A DNA stretch of 64,000 nucleotides, taken from the NCBI GenBank assembly GCA_017630155.1, contig JAGBVU010000024.1, positions 124,001 to 188,000 on the forward strand, written 5' to 3'. Each line of letters starts with the position of its first letter. Within the stretch, counting starts at the first letter, position 1. A program made the position numbers and the translations under genes. Source of the DNA: Bacteroidales bacterium. GTDB lineage: Bacteria; Bacteroidota; Bacteroidia; Bacteroidales; UBA932. The notes beneath the pieces are model-generated. The model did not search any database and was not told the DNA's origin. It saw only the letters and a list, made by a program, of their open reading frames with translations. Positions 54,959-63,659 of this stretch are shown here, in pieces.

Positions 54959-56424
54959 AAAAGGTAGTTAAGGTAAGTATTGGAAATATAGCATTTACGC
55001 TGGAGGAGGAGGCACATCAGGAGTTGAAAGTGTATCTGGATTCTCTGGTGGATTATTATGGCGCCAAAGAGGGTGGCAATGAGATAATCGAAGGTATTGA
55101 GGAGAGGATTGCAGAACTTCTGACAGAAAGGGGGTACTCACAAAAGGTGGTGACCACCGATGCAGTAGTGGCTATTATGGATATTTTGGGGCGTCCGGAT
55201 GAGATAAAATCTGAGACTGAACCTGAGCAGGAGAGTGGAGCAAGAAGGGGTGGAAGGAAGCTGTACAGAAATCTTCAGGACAAAAAGATGGGTGGTGTCT
55301 GCTCCGGACTTGGAAGTTATTTCTCCCTGGATCCCACTGCAGTAAGGATTCTGGTTCTTGTCTTCGCCCTGGTTTCTGCCCTCTTCAGCGAGGGTGCAGG
55401 TCTGGCCTTCATCACTCTGCTCTATTTTGCTCTGTGGATTATAATCCCCGGTGCCAAAACTGTGGAGGAGAAATGTGAGATGAAAGGGGAAAAAGCATCG
55501 ATCAGTTCGATAGAGAAGAAGGTTACAGAGGGGGTCAATGAGATAGTGAACAGTGAGTTCGGCAATACATTCAAGAAGATTGTGGACCTTTTTGTAGGGG
55601 CTCTTTTGTCAATTTTGGGCTTTATCGGTCTTGGTACAGGTGTTATGGTTATCCTTGGGTTGAATATGGTGGATATAATATCTCCGTTCTCAGGGTTTTC
55701 AGGGCTCTCAATGTTTTCAGGAGTTTCCCCTGCACTCTCTGCTACTATCAATATCCTTATGATACTGGTCACCCTTCTCCCTTTTGTAGGGATGCTGTAT
55801 GGAGGTATCCTCCTTTTGTTCGGGTTCAAGTCTCCAAAATGGAGACCGGGGCTGCTCAATTTCTTTGTGTGGATTGGGGCATCGATTGCTTTGGTAGTAT
55901 GTTTGGTCCTTGCGTCAGCAGACTATATGGAGGTAGACCGCAGGGATGAGGTGCAGAACATCGGTTCACCTGCAGATACTGTTTATGTGGAATATGCAAA
56001 TGTTGAGAACTATAGGAATTACAAAATATTTGTGGATGCTGACAGGGGAGGATATGAGTTGTTCTATCTGAATTCTTCCAGGGAGAACCCATCTTTGATT
56101 ACCTATCCCGAATTCAATGTCAGACGCCATACAAATGGTGAAAGCAGGATAAGGTCCAAATGTGAGGTGTTCCCCAATACACTCTCTGTGGAGGAGTGGA
56201 ATGGGGCTGACAGTCAGAAATTCTATGACTACAAGGAGAATGTTCTCACACTTTATCCCACAGTATATGGTGATGACCATACCATAAAGATGGTGGATCG
56301 TGAGGTCACCCTATTTGTCCCGGAAGGGGCGACCGTGATAGTAAAGAATCCTATTTACCACGATTTTACCAAACGGGTAGAGTATTCAGATATAAAATAT
56401 TTGAAAAAATATATTTTCGATTAA
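54955..56424 (+). CDS. Large PspC-domain membrane protein
   Basis: A 489-residue paralogue of the protein at 54047. The N-terminal helical domain (1-85, NEIIEGIEERIAELLTERG) and a PspC domain (about 100-170, KKMGGVCSGLGSYFSLDPTAVRILV) match it. Then come three or four more TMs (about 205-330) and an extracytoplasmic beta-rich domain (about 335-475). This extra domain may sense a periplasmic signal (inference). Its start overlaps padR. Confidence 0.87.
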   Translation: MKKVVKVSIGNIAFTLEEEAHQELKVYLDSLVDYYGAKEGGNEIIEGIEERIAELLTERGYSQKVVTTDAVVAIMDILGRPDEIKSETEPEQESGARRGGRKLYRNLQDKKMGGVCSGLGSYFSLDPTAVRILVLVFALVSALFSEGAGLAFITLLYFALWIIIPGAKTVEEKCEMKGEKASISSIEKKVTEGVNEIVNSEFGNTFKKIVDLFVGALLSILGFIGLGTGVMVILGLNMVDIISPFSGFSGLSMFSGVSPALSATINILMILVTLLPFVGMLYGGILLLFGFKSPKWRPGLLNFFVWIGASIALVVCLVLASADYMEVDRRDEVQNIGSPADTVYVEYANVENYRNYKIFVDADRGGYELFYLNSSRENPSLITYPEFNVRRHTNGESRIRSKCEVFPNTLSVEEWNGADSQKFYDYKENVLTLYPTVYGDDHTIKMVDREVTLFVPEGATVIVKNPIYHDFTKRVEYSDIKYLKKYIFD

Positions 56425-56491
56425 ACCTTTTGGCAGTATGTGTGTCAAAATAGCGGTTTCCAACTGATAGTTCAGTTTTTGTGTGACCCAT

Positions 56492-56536
56492 CCCCCTATA
56501 AGTTTTGTGCAGAGGACTTATAGGGGGAATGTTTTT
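56492..56536 (+). terminator. Terminator after the PspC operon
   Basis: CCCCCTATAAG (56492-56502) pairs exactly with 56517-56527 across a 14-nt loop, followed shortly by five T. It lies just beyond the arginine deiminase stop on the other strand. Confidence 0.75.
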
Positions 56537-57794
56537 ACTCCCTTACAAGGGGCATTGTCATACAGCGGGCACCACCTCCACCTCTGGGGAGCTCTGAACC
56601 TTCGATGGTGACTACACACTTTTTGTCCCCCTCAATAGTTGCTGCCCCTTTGATTACATCCCAGGCAGGTATAATCTCAAATCCGTGGTTTGCCAGCTCA
56701 TCCAGCGTGTTGGTGTTTCTGGCATATGAGAGGACTTTGCCGGGGGCAAAGGCGAAGAAGTTTGCACCGCTATGCCATTGTTCCCTCTCCTGGTTCCATT
56801 CATCTCCCTTTCCACCGCATATTACCGGCTCAAGATCCATTCCGAGGCTCTTGAGCACTGTCAGAAGATTGGGGACCCTATTGATTCTGGTTACACGTCC
56901 ATTGTCTATGGTGATGTGCACTGTCTGGTATTGGTTGTCCTTTAGGATAAGAGGTTCGAATACCATACACTTATTGTGGTCCAGAAGGGTGAATACCATA
57001 TCGAGGTGGATAAATGATTCGGGTGTACTTGGGAGTTGCTGTACTATGACATGTCTTTTCCCTTCGGGGGCAGAATGGCAGAGGTTTGCCACGAGCATAT
57101 CTATCCCTTGGGTGCTGGTTCTGACACCATTGCCGATAAGGAGAATATCCTCGCGGGCTATCAGGATGTCCCCACCCTCCATATATATCTCTTTGTTTCC
57201 TGGCTGGAAATTGTGGGCATTGATGATGCCGCACTGGAACTCCCCGCTCCCTTTGTATATAGCCTCCATAATGAGCGACTCCCTCATCCTCACATTATTT
57301 GCCATGCGGCATATAAGGGCATTGTTCCCTATAGTGACAGATGCGTCTCTGGTGAAGTAGAAGTTGTATAGAGGGAAGAGCGCATAATGGTCTTCGTTGA
57401 GGAATGCAGTGAGTGTATCCATTCGGGAGGGGAGCCCCTCTATCAGGACTCTGGCGAGCTCCTGGGAAGGCATCTGCATCAGTGTGTCGAAGTAGTTTGT
57501 GACACCCTCGAGGACACATATCTTTCCGATGAGTGACTGCCTCTCAAGGTCGTTGTCCAGAACTTTTTTGAGCAGATCCTTTACATATACCACCTCTGCA
57601 ACTTTGGAGAGTACCCCTTCGAGCTGTTTGTATTCCTCCTTAGCTATGTTGAGGTTGAGAATGTCGCTGTACAATGCCCTTTGGGCATCGCGAGGGGTCA
57701 TATTTTCCACCTCTGCGCCAGGACGGTGGAGAAGCACCTTTCTTAAGGTGCCGACCTCAGAATTTATATTTATTTTGGTGGGTGTATGTGTCAT
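56535..57794 (-). CDS. arcA: Arginine deiminase
   Basis: 419 residues. Typical blocks: LHRPGAEVENMTP, YFTRDASVTIGN, EGGDILIAREDILLIG, and the C-terminal catalytic Cys411 in GGGARCMTMPLVRE. It converts arginine to citrulline and ammonia. No ornithine carbamoyltransferase or carbamate kinase lies beside it, so a full ADI pathway is not shown. It is 1 nt downstream of the mannose-1-phosphate guanylyltransferase gene, an unusual partner. Confidence 0.96.
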   Translation of the reverse strand: MTHTPTKININSEVGTLRKVLLHRPGAEVENMTPRDAQRALYSDILNLNIAKEEYKQLEGVLSKVAEVVYVKDLLKKVLDNDLERQSLIGKICVLEGVTNYFDTLMQMPSQELARVLIEGLPSRMDTLTAFLNEDHYALFPLYNFYFTRDASVTIGNNALICRMANNVRMRESLIMEAIYKGSGEFQCGIINAHNFQPGNKEIYMEGGDILIAREDILLIGNGVRTSTQGIDMLVANLCHSAPEGKRHVIVQQLPSTPESFIHLDMVFTLLDHNKCMVFEPLILKDNQYQTVHITIDNGRVTRINRVPNLLTVLKSLGMDLEPVICGGKGDEWNQEREQWHSGANFFAFAPGKVLSYARNTNTLDELANHGFEIIPAWDVIKGAATIEGDKKCVVTIEGSELPRGGGGARCMTMPLVRE

Positions 57795-57795
57795 A

Positions 57796-58893
57796 TTACT
57801 GATATCTTGTTTTGTCGTGTACTGTCAGATCTGTCATCATGTTCTTGAACCTCACAGGGTCACGCGGACAAATCATAAGGACATCCGGAGTGTTTACAAT
57901 CATAAAATTATCAAGCCCTTTTATGGCCAGAAGTTTCCCTTTCTCTGTGTTCATGATGATAGAGCCGGTCATTTTGTCCATCATCAGTTCCTCGCAGCTT
58001 ATGTAATTATGGTGTTCATCTTTCTGGGCGTGCATATACAGAGACTCCCATGTGCCGAGGTCAGACCATCCGAATGATGCCTCGAATACCCACGCTTTGG
58101 AAGTTTTCTCCATTACACCGTAATCTATAGATATGCTTGGACAGTCTGTGTAGATGGTATGGATATATGCCTCCTCCTTGTCTGTATAGTAGTATTTGTC
58201 CCCCATAGAGAAGAAATTGGCCACTTCGGGAAGGCAGCTCTCCATCTCCCTTTTGATGCTCTTTACGTTCCATATGAAGATGCCGGAATTCCACAGGAAC
58301 TCCCCGCTGTCCACCAGAACTTTGGCCATCTCGTGAGAAGGTTTCTCTGTAAAAGTCTTTACATTGTAGGCAATGTGGCCATTGATGTTCTTGGAGTCAT
58401 TCATCTCTTTCTGGATATAACCATAAGCGGTTTCCGGTCTGGTAGGCTGTATACCCAATGTGAAAAGGTCATCGTGTGTCACAGCGTGATCAAGTGCGGC
58501 GGAGATGGTCTTGAGATAGAGTGTCTCGTTGGTAATGTAATGGTCAGATGGGGTTATGACCATTGTGGCATTCTGATTCTTGTAGTATATCTTCGATGCT
58601 GCGTATGCGATGCAGGGTGCAGTGTTGCGTCTGTAGGGCTCGAGAAGGATGTTCTCCACCGGTATCTCTGGCAAATGCTCTTTTACCAAATCCCCATACT
58701 GCTGCGATGTTACCACCAGAATATTTTCCGGTGCCACGATCTGGGACATCCTGTCATATGTCTGTTGGATGAAACTCCTCCCTGTCCCAAGGATGTCGAG
58801 AAACTGTTTGGGGAGGGAATTTCTGCTTATGGGCCAGAATCGGCTCCCGACTCCACCCGCCATAATAACACAATAATAGTTCTTGTTCATCAT
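57796..58893 (-). CDS. Mannose-1-phosphate guanylyltransferase
   Basis: About 365 residues from the ATG pair at 58893/58890 (MMNKNYYCVIMAGGVGSRFWP); a Met at 58908 would overlap yraN by 8 nt. The pyrophosphorylase signature GGVGSRFWPISRNSLPKQF, ITPSDHYI and FTEKPSHEMA are clear. It makes GDP-mannose. It has no C-terminal phosphomannose isomerase domain, so it is the single-function form. Confidence 0.94.
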   Translation of the reverse strand: MMNKNYYCVIMAGGVGSRFWPISRNSLPKQFLDILGTGRSFIQQTYDRMSQIVAPENILVVTSQQYGDLVKEHLPEIPVENILLEPYRRNTAPCIAYAASKIYYKNQNATMVITPSDHYITNETLYLKTISAALDHAVTHDDLFTLGIQPTRPETAYGYIQKEMNDSKNINGHIAYNVKTFTEKPSHEMAKVLVDSGEFLWNSGIFIWNVKSIKREMESCLPEVANFFSMGDKYYYTDKEEAYIHTIYTDCPSISIDYGVMEKTSKAWVFEASFGWSDLGTWESLYMHAQKDEHHNYISCEELMMDKMTGSIIMNTEKGKLLAIKGLDNFMIVNTPDVLMICPRDPVRFKNMMTDLTVHDKTRYQ

Positions 58894-58900
58894 ACTGTCT

Positions 58901-59260
58901 CTATACATACAGGGGTAAAAGGGCCCCTTCGTAATACTCTATTTCATATTTGTCCCCCTCATAGGTGATGGAGACGATATCGAAAACCACCTCTTTCCGT
59001 ATATCGTATCTCGCCACATATGCGGAGGCAGCTCTAAAAAGCTTTCTCTGCTTGGATTTGTTGACAGAGTCCGATGGGGATACCATATACGGCACTGTGC
59101 GTGACCTCACCTCCACAATATGGAGAAAGGTCTCATCCTCCATTATAAGGTCCACTTCAAGGTGGCCGCATCTCCAGTTTCTCTCCCTGAGTCTCAACCC
59201 CTTGGCCAGAAGGTGGTCCAGGGCCAGATCCTCCCCTATTTTCCCATCTACTCTATTCAT
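58901..59260 (-). CDS. YraN family protein (UPF0102)
   Basis: A 119-residue protein with the restriction-endonuclease-like core of YraN: GKIGEDLALDHLLAKGLRLRERNWR, then EVDLIMEDETFLHIVEVRSR with the acidic and Lys/Arg-type catalytic pattern, and KQRKLFRAASAY. Biological role is not established. First gene of a minus-strand operon with the guanylyltransferase and arginine deiminase genes. Confidence 0.93.
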   Translation of the reverse strand: MNRVDGKIGEDLALDHLLAKGLRLRERNWRCGHLEVDLIMEDETFLHIVEVRSRTVPYMVSPSDSVNKSKQRKLFRAASAYVARYDIRKEVVFDIVSITYEGDKYEIEYYEGALLPLYV

Positions 59261-59279
59261 AATCCACCCATTATCCCTA

Positions 59280-59287
59280 CAAATTTA
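59280..59287 (-). promoter_or_regulatory. -7 element of the yraN operon
   Basis: Minus-strand TAAATTTG, 19 nt before the ATG at 59260. Confidence 0.6.
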
Positions 59288-59319
59288 ATAAAAGATGTTT
59301 TATTTTAAAAAATGTTGCA

Positions 59320-59327
59320 TACCTTTG
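59320..59327 (+). promoter_or_regulatory. -7 element of metK
   Basis: TACCTTTG, 16 nt before the riboswitch, so the aptamer is close to the 5' end of the transcript. Confidence 0.7.
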
Positions 59328-59343
59328 CCCCCGTTATTAACAA

Positions 59344-59388
59344 TGTGGATAGATTTGACTGCTTGCAACCACACCAAAAATGCTAAAA
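59344..59388 (+). ncRNA. SAM-II riboswitch aptamer upstream of metK
   Basis: P1 is TGTGG (59344-59348) with CCACA (59369-59373). The enclosed loop GATTTGACTGCTTGCAA aligns base for base with the SAM-II loop, and the 3' strand AAAAATGCTAAAA matches the conserved SAM-II segment that forms the pseudoknot and the binding site. SAM-II (metA motif) is known from Alphaproteobacteria and Bacteroidota and represses SAM and methionine genes when SAM is high. A metK gene directly downstream is exactly the expected target. Confidence 0.85.
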
Positions 59389-59420
59389 TCGCATATAATT
59401 TTAATGGTATTGTAATGTCA

Positions 59421-59448
59421 AATCTCTTCCCAAGAAGAGATTTTTTTT
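59421..59448 (+). terminator. Apparent terminator between riboswitch and metK start
   Basis: AATCTCTTC (59421-59429), loop CCAA, GAAGAGATT (59434-59442), then T to 59448, only 7 nt before the ATG. It could be the expression platform of the riboswitch. Confidence 0.65.
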
Positions 59449-59455
59449 ATTTATT

Positions 59456-60691
59456 ATGGCTTATTTATTTACTTCAGAATCAGTATCAGAAGGGCATCCT
59501 GACAAGGTTGCCGATCAGATTTCAGACGCAATCCTGGACGATTTCCTACGTCAGGATCCAGAGGCAAAAGTGGCCTGTGAGACATTTGTTAGCACAGGTT
59601 TGGTAGTTATTGGCGGCGAGGTCCGTACAGATAAAGCTTATGTGGATATTCAGAAGGTGGCCCGTGGTGTCATCGAGAAAATAGGTTACACAAAAGCGGA
59701 ATATATGTTTGACGGCAAATCGTGCGGTATCCTTTCTGCACTTCACGAACAGTCTCCAGACATCAACCGCGGTGTAGTGGTTGAGGTAGAGGAGGAGCAG
59801 GGTGCAGGTGACCAGGGTATGATGTTCGGTTATGCCTGTGATGACACTGACAACTATATGCCGCTCCCTGTGACCCTATCACACCTTACACTTCAGGAGT
59901 TGGCAAAAATCAGGAAAGAGGAACTCCATCTTATGCCTTATCTCCGTCCTGACTCCAAGAGCCAGTTCACCATCGAGTATGATGACAACCATCAGCCCAT
60001 CAGGGTACACACCATTGTGGTATCTACCCAACACGATGAGTTTGACTCGGATGATGCTGCCATGCAGGCAAAGATCAAAGAGGATGTAAAGAATATCCTC
60101 CTCCCTCGTGTTATGGCCCAGCTTCCAGAGAGGACTCAGAAGCTTTTTGGTGATGATATCATACTTCACGTAAACCCTACCGGCAAATTCGTAATCGGTG
60201 GTCCTCACGGTGATACAGGTCTTACTGGTAGAAAGATTATTGTGGACACTTATGGTGGCAAGGCTTCCCATGGTGGTGGTGCTTTTTCAGGCAAGGATCC
60301 AAGCAAAGTTGACCGTTCAGCAGCATACGCAGCACGCTATATTGCCAAGAATATGGTGGCAGCAGGTGTGGCAAAAGAGATGCTTATCCAGCTATCATAC
60401 GCTATCGGAGTGGCAAAACCTGTCAGCATCTTTGTAAACACCCACGGTACAGCACAAGTGAACAAGACAGATGGAGAGATTGCTCAGATTATATCAGAAA
60501 TGTTTGATCTCCGTCCTGCTAAAATCATTGAGAAATTCCAGCTGAAGAACCCTATTTACCAGCCCACAGCATCTTATGGTCACTTCGGACGTGCCCCTTA
60601 TGTGGAAAACGGTATCCAATTTTTTGGGTGGGAGCTCCTTGATTCGGTAGAAAAGATCAAAAAAAGTTCTATTTTTACAGAAACAAAATAG
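59456..60691 (+). CDS. metK: S-adenosylmethionine synthetase
   Basis: 411 residues. [24 protein letters not shown] at the N terminus, [16 protein letters not shown], and [21 protein letters not shown] with the P-loop-like [18 protein letters not shown] are canonical. It makes SAM from methionine and ATP. Control is by the SAM-II riboswitch and terminator upstream. A small BACON lipoprotein gene follows after 7 nt, possibly on the same transcript. Confidence 0.99.
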   Translation: MAYLFTSESVSEGHPDKVADQISDAILDDFLRQDPEAKVACETFVSTGLVVIGGEVRTDKAYVDIQKVARGVIEKIGYTKAEYMFDGKSCGILSALHEQSPDINRGVVVEVEEEQGAGDQGMMFGYACDDTDNYMPLPVTLSHLTLQELAKIRKEELHLMPYLRPDSKSQFTIEYDDNHQPIRVHTIVVSTQHDEFDSDDAAMQAKIKEDVKNILLPRVMAQLPERTQKLFGDDIILHVNPTGKFVIGGPHGDTGLTGRKIIVDTYGGKASHGGGAFSGKDPSKVDRSAAYAARYIAKNMVAAGVAKEMLIQLSYAIGVAKPVSIFVNTHGTAQVNKTDGEIAQIISEMFDLRPAKIIEKFQLKNPIYQPTASYGHFGRAPYVENGIQFFGWELLDSVEKIKKSSIFTETK

Positions 60692-60698
60692 GAATCTT

Positions 60699-61085
60699 AT
60701 GAGAAATTTGAGAATTTTATTGTCAGCGGTTGTGGTTGTTCTCTCTCTCATCGGACTGAGCGGATGCAAGCACACCAACATTTATGACCAGCCTGAGAAG
60801 TTGGAAGCCAATACCACTTTGGTTTCTATCCCTGCAAGTGGCGGTATTGCCAATGTAGTTCTGGATGTAAACAGGGACTGGGCATCAAAGGTGAAGTTTA
60901 AAGGTGAATCAAAGAACTGGCTGATAGTTACACCTGATAAAGGGGCTGCTACTGTGAATACTACCCCTATCCAGCTATCTGCAGATACCAACGATGGTAA
61001 AGACAGGGAGGCTGATGTGATTATCTCCATCGGTTCCAAGACCCTTACCATTGTTGTGACCCAAAGGGGTATGGAAGGTGAATAA
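60699..61085 (+). CDS. BACON-domain lipoprotein
   Basis: A 128-residue lipoprotein (lipobox LSGC, Cys23) that is little more than one BACON domain: VSIPASGGIANVVLDVNRDW, WLIVTPDKG, and TIVVTQRG at the end. The domain closely resembles the N-terminal BACON of the next protein (NRDW and WLTVTPESG in both), so one may derive from the other by duplication. BACON domains bind carbohydrate or act as spacers; the role here is unknown. Confidence 0.8.
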   Translation: MRNLRILLSAVVVVLSLIGLSGCKHTNIYDQPEKLEANTTLVSIPASGGIANVVLDVNRDWASKVKFKGESKNWLIVTPDKGAATVNTTPIQLSADTNDGKDREADVIISIGSKTLTIVVTQRGMEGE

Positions 61086-61099
61086 TTAATCTTCGTAAC

Positions 61100-63493
61100 A
61101 TGAGATACACAAGACTTTTTGCCATCGTTGCTGTGCTGTTTCTGCTGGCAGGATGTAAGCCGGATCCATATTCGCAGGGGTTGAATGTGGATTCAGGGAC
61201 CAAAAGTGTGACTATTGCCCAGGAGGGTGGAACTGTGACTGTTTCCCTCTATGCCAATAGGGACTGGACCGCAAGCATAGAGTATGCAGATGAAAACAAA
61301 GGGTGGCTCACTGTGACCCCGGAGTCTGGCGTGGCATCCCTTGATTCTGTGAAGCTGGTGCTTCAGGCGACTCAGAACAAAGGGGTTGCTAGAGGTGCAA
61401 CCCTTAAAATAACCTCAGAGAAGACTCTCGCCATCCCTGTCAATCAGGAGGGTGTAGTCATCCCTGAAGCGACACCTATCTCAAAGGTGAGACAGATGTA
61501 CAAAGGTTCCAATGTTACCATTGCTGAGGATATTGCCATCAGGGGTATCATCACCAGTGACTATAGGGATCCCAAGGATGGTGGACTTGCAAATGCTACA
61601 TCCCTTAAAAACCTTGTATTGCAGGATGAAGGTGCAGGTATTGCTGTAAGGCTTACAGAGGACAACAAGACTTTGGCAAAGGGTGACGAGGTGGTAATCT
61701 TCCTCAAAGGGCTCTCTTTGCAGAGTTATCAGGGGACACTGCAGTTCAACAATGTGCCGCTGGCCAAAATTACAACTGTAAGCAAAGGCAATAAAGTGGA
61801 GCCTATAGCCATTACAGCAGAGCAGCTTGTAAGTGGGGAGTATGAGTCGAGATATGTGGTCGTTTCAGATGTGCAGTCTACCAAAGAAGATGATGGAAAC
61901 TGGGTTGAGGGAGGTAGCCATACATCTAAGAACTTCATAGCCAAAACAGGTGAGGCCTTTGTGGTGTTCTCATCAAAGTATTCGTCATTCGGTGGTGAAA
62001 AGGTCCCTTCCGGAAGTGGAATACTCAAAGGTATCGTGGTAGTATTTGGAGATGCTATCCAGCTAAGCTTTACCTCCAAAGATGACTATGCCGGACTTAC
62101 CGGAGAGAGATTTTCGGTAAGTACAGATGTGGAGTCAAAGACTGTCGGTGACTATTCCAAATGGAGTGCAGTAACCCCTGTAACAGAGTTTTATGAGGAC
62201 TTCTCCAGTGCTCCGGATAAAGGTAAAGAGTATGAGTGTGACCAGTGGATGTTCTATACATCAGATGGCTCAAGTGTAAACAACGGATGGAAGACAGCAT
62301 ACTACAGCTGGAATAAATATATGGATGTGGCACCTTACAATTCAGTTCTTGATGAGGTGGTTACATACGCCCTTCTTCCCCCTCTGAATGTAAGCGGAGC
62401 ATCTGTGAAAAAACTCAATCTGAGACTTGCCCTTTATTACCAGAATAGGGATGATTCTGAATTCGATGTAGTGGTTTCAGAGGATTTTGCAGGAGATTTT
62501 GCCACTGCTACTTGGACCAAGGTGGATAATTTGACATTTGGCCAGGCTGCTGAGACCAATGTGTGGGTGGGTCATAGTGTGGACCTGTCTGACTATGCGT
62601 CTGCGACCTCTTTGGCTGTAGCACTCAGATATACAGGTAAATCAAACACCTATCGTTTGGACAATGTGAGCTTCGGTGTAGAACCTGAAGCAGATTCATA
62701 TGACCCTGGCACACCGGTGTCAAGCATAACATCAGACCAGGTAAACGAATGGATGGAGCTCCCTGCTGTAACTACTTCATCGACTAGGGCATACATTTCA
62801 CACCACTCTGAGGTGATGGGTGAGAGTGTAAGGAACTACTCTATGCTTTTCGACACACAGTATAGAATAGCATTGTGGACAGCATACCATATCTCTTCTG
62901 CTTCGTTCGGCCCTACTACCAGGACCGACAACTGGAGCTATGACCCTAAAGTTCCTGTCGATCTCCAGCCAAAGCTTGAGAGAGGGTGGGGTGAATCGGG
63001 TGTCGATCGTGGCCATATCGTCCCATCAGGATCACGTACAGCAAACTATGTGTCAAATGCGGCAACATTCTTCTATACCAATATGACTGCCCAGAATTCG
63101 GACCTTAATCAGGGCGTTTGGGGCAAACTTGAGGAGAAGGTAAGAGATTACTCGTCTGCGTGCGACACACTTTATGTAGTGACAGGTGCTGTATTGAAGA
63201 CATCTGCTCAGGGTGAAATATCCTTTGTAAAGGACAATGACGGAAAAGAGGTGGCCAAGCCACAGGCATACTATAAGGTATTGTTGAGTTACGACAAAGA
63301 GACTGAGTCATACAAGTCGATAGCCTTCTGGTATGAGAACAGGAAATATAACAATGCTGAGCCAGTTGCCGCAGACACCAAGTCAGTAGCATGGGTTGAG
63401 GAGCAGACAGGATTTACATTCTTCGATAACCTTCCTGAAGGGATCAAGAGCGCTGTAAAAGGGGCTTGTGTTCCTGCAGATTGGGGATTGTAA
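61100..63493 (+). CDS. Multidomain secreted DNA/RNA non-specific endonuclease
   Basis: A 797-residue lipoprotein (lipobox LAGC, Cys19). Domains in order: BACON (about 30-118), DUF5689/OB-like (about 122-325, with EDIAIRGIITSDYRD), a beta-sandwich region typical of 'choice-of-anchor' modules (about 345-530), and a C-terminal NUC1 (Serratia-type) nuclease. The nuclease active site is DRGH (636-639, His639 the likely base), followed by FFYTNMTAQNSDLNQGVWGKLE with the metal-binding Asn. It probably degrades extracellular nucleic acids at the cell surface. Gap to the BACON gene upstream is 14 nt. Confidence 0.88.
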   Translation: MRYTRLFAIVAVLFLLAGCKPDPYSQGLNVDSGTKSVTIAQEGGTVTVSLYANRDWTASIEYADENKGWLTVTPESGVASLDSVKLVLQATQNKGVARGATLKITSEKTLAIPVNQEGVVIPEATPISKVRQMYKGSNVTIAEDIAIRGIITSDYRDPKDGGLANATSLKNLVLQDEGAGIAVRLTEDNKTLAKGDEVVIFLKGLSLQSYQGTLQFNNVPLAKITTVSKGNKVEPIAITAEQLVSGEYESRYVVVSDVQSTKEDDGNWVEGGSHTSKNFIAKTGEAFVVFSSKYSSFGGEKVPSGSGILKGIVVVFGDAIQLSFTSKDDYAGLTGERFSVSTDVESKTVGDYSKWSAVTPVTEFYEDFSSAPDKGKEYECDQWMFYTSDGSSVNNGWKTAYYSWNKYMDVAPYNSVLDEVVTYALLPPLNVSGASVKKLNLRLALYYQNRDDSEFDVVVSEDFAGDFATATWTKVDNLTFGQAAETNVWVGHSVDLSDYASATSLAVALRYTGKSNTYRLDNVSFGVEPEADSYDPGTPVSSITSDQVNEWMELPAVTTSSTRAYISHHSEVMGESVRNYSMLFDTQYRIALWTAYHISSASFGPTTRTDNWSYDPKVPVDLQPKLERGWGESGVDRGHIVPSGSRTANYVSNAATFFYTNMTAQNSDLNQGVWGKLEEKVRDYSSACDTLYVVTGAVLKTSAQGEISFVKDNDGKEVAKPQAYYKVLLSYDKETESYKSIAFWYENRKYNNAEPVAADTKSVAWVEEQTGFTFFDNLPEGIKSAVKGACVPADWGL

Positions 63494-63497
63494 TTTC

Positions 63498-63522
63498 AAT
63501 TTGTGATCAGTCACAAATTTTG
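63498..63522 (+). terminator. Hairpin after the endonuclease gene
   Basis: AATTTGTGA (63498-63506), loop TCAG, TCACAAATT (63511-63519), then a short, interrupted T stretch. A plausible but weak terminator, 5 nt after the stop codon. Confidence 0.5.
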
Positions 63523-63531
63523 TGATTTTCG

Positions 63532-63584
63532 CAAGCCACACAAAGTGTCCATAAAGTACTTCTTGGAGGACCTTGTGTGGCTTG
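63532..63584. repeat. Long inverted repeat
   Basis: CAAGCCACACAA (63532-63543) pairs exactly with 63573-63584. An inner GTCC/GGAC pair (63547-63550 and 63568-63571) extends the stem across a bulge. There is no T run on either side. Confidence 0.55.
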
Positions 63585-63659
63585 TGAATGTCATAAGCCG
63601 ATTTTGTGTGTGATAGGGTATGATACTAATGTTTGTTTGGTTAATGTTGTGTAGTTGAT

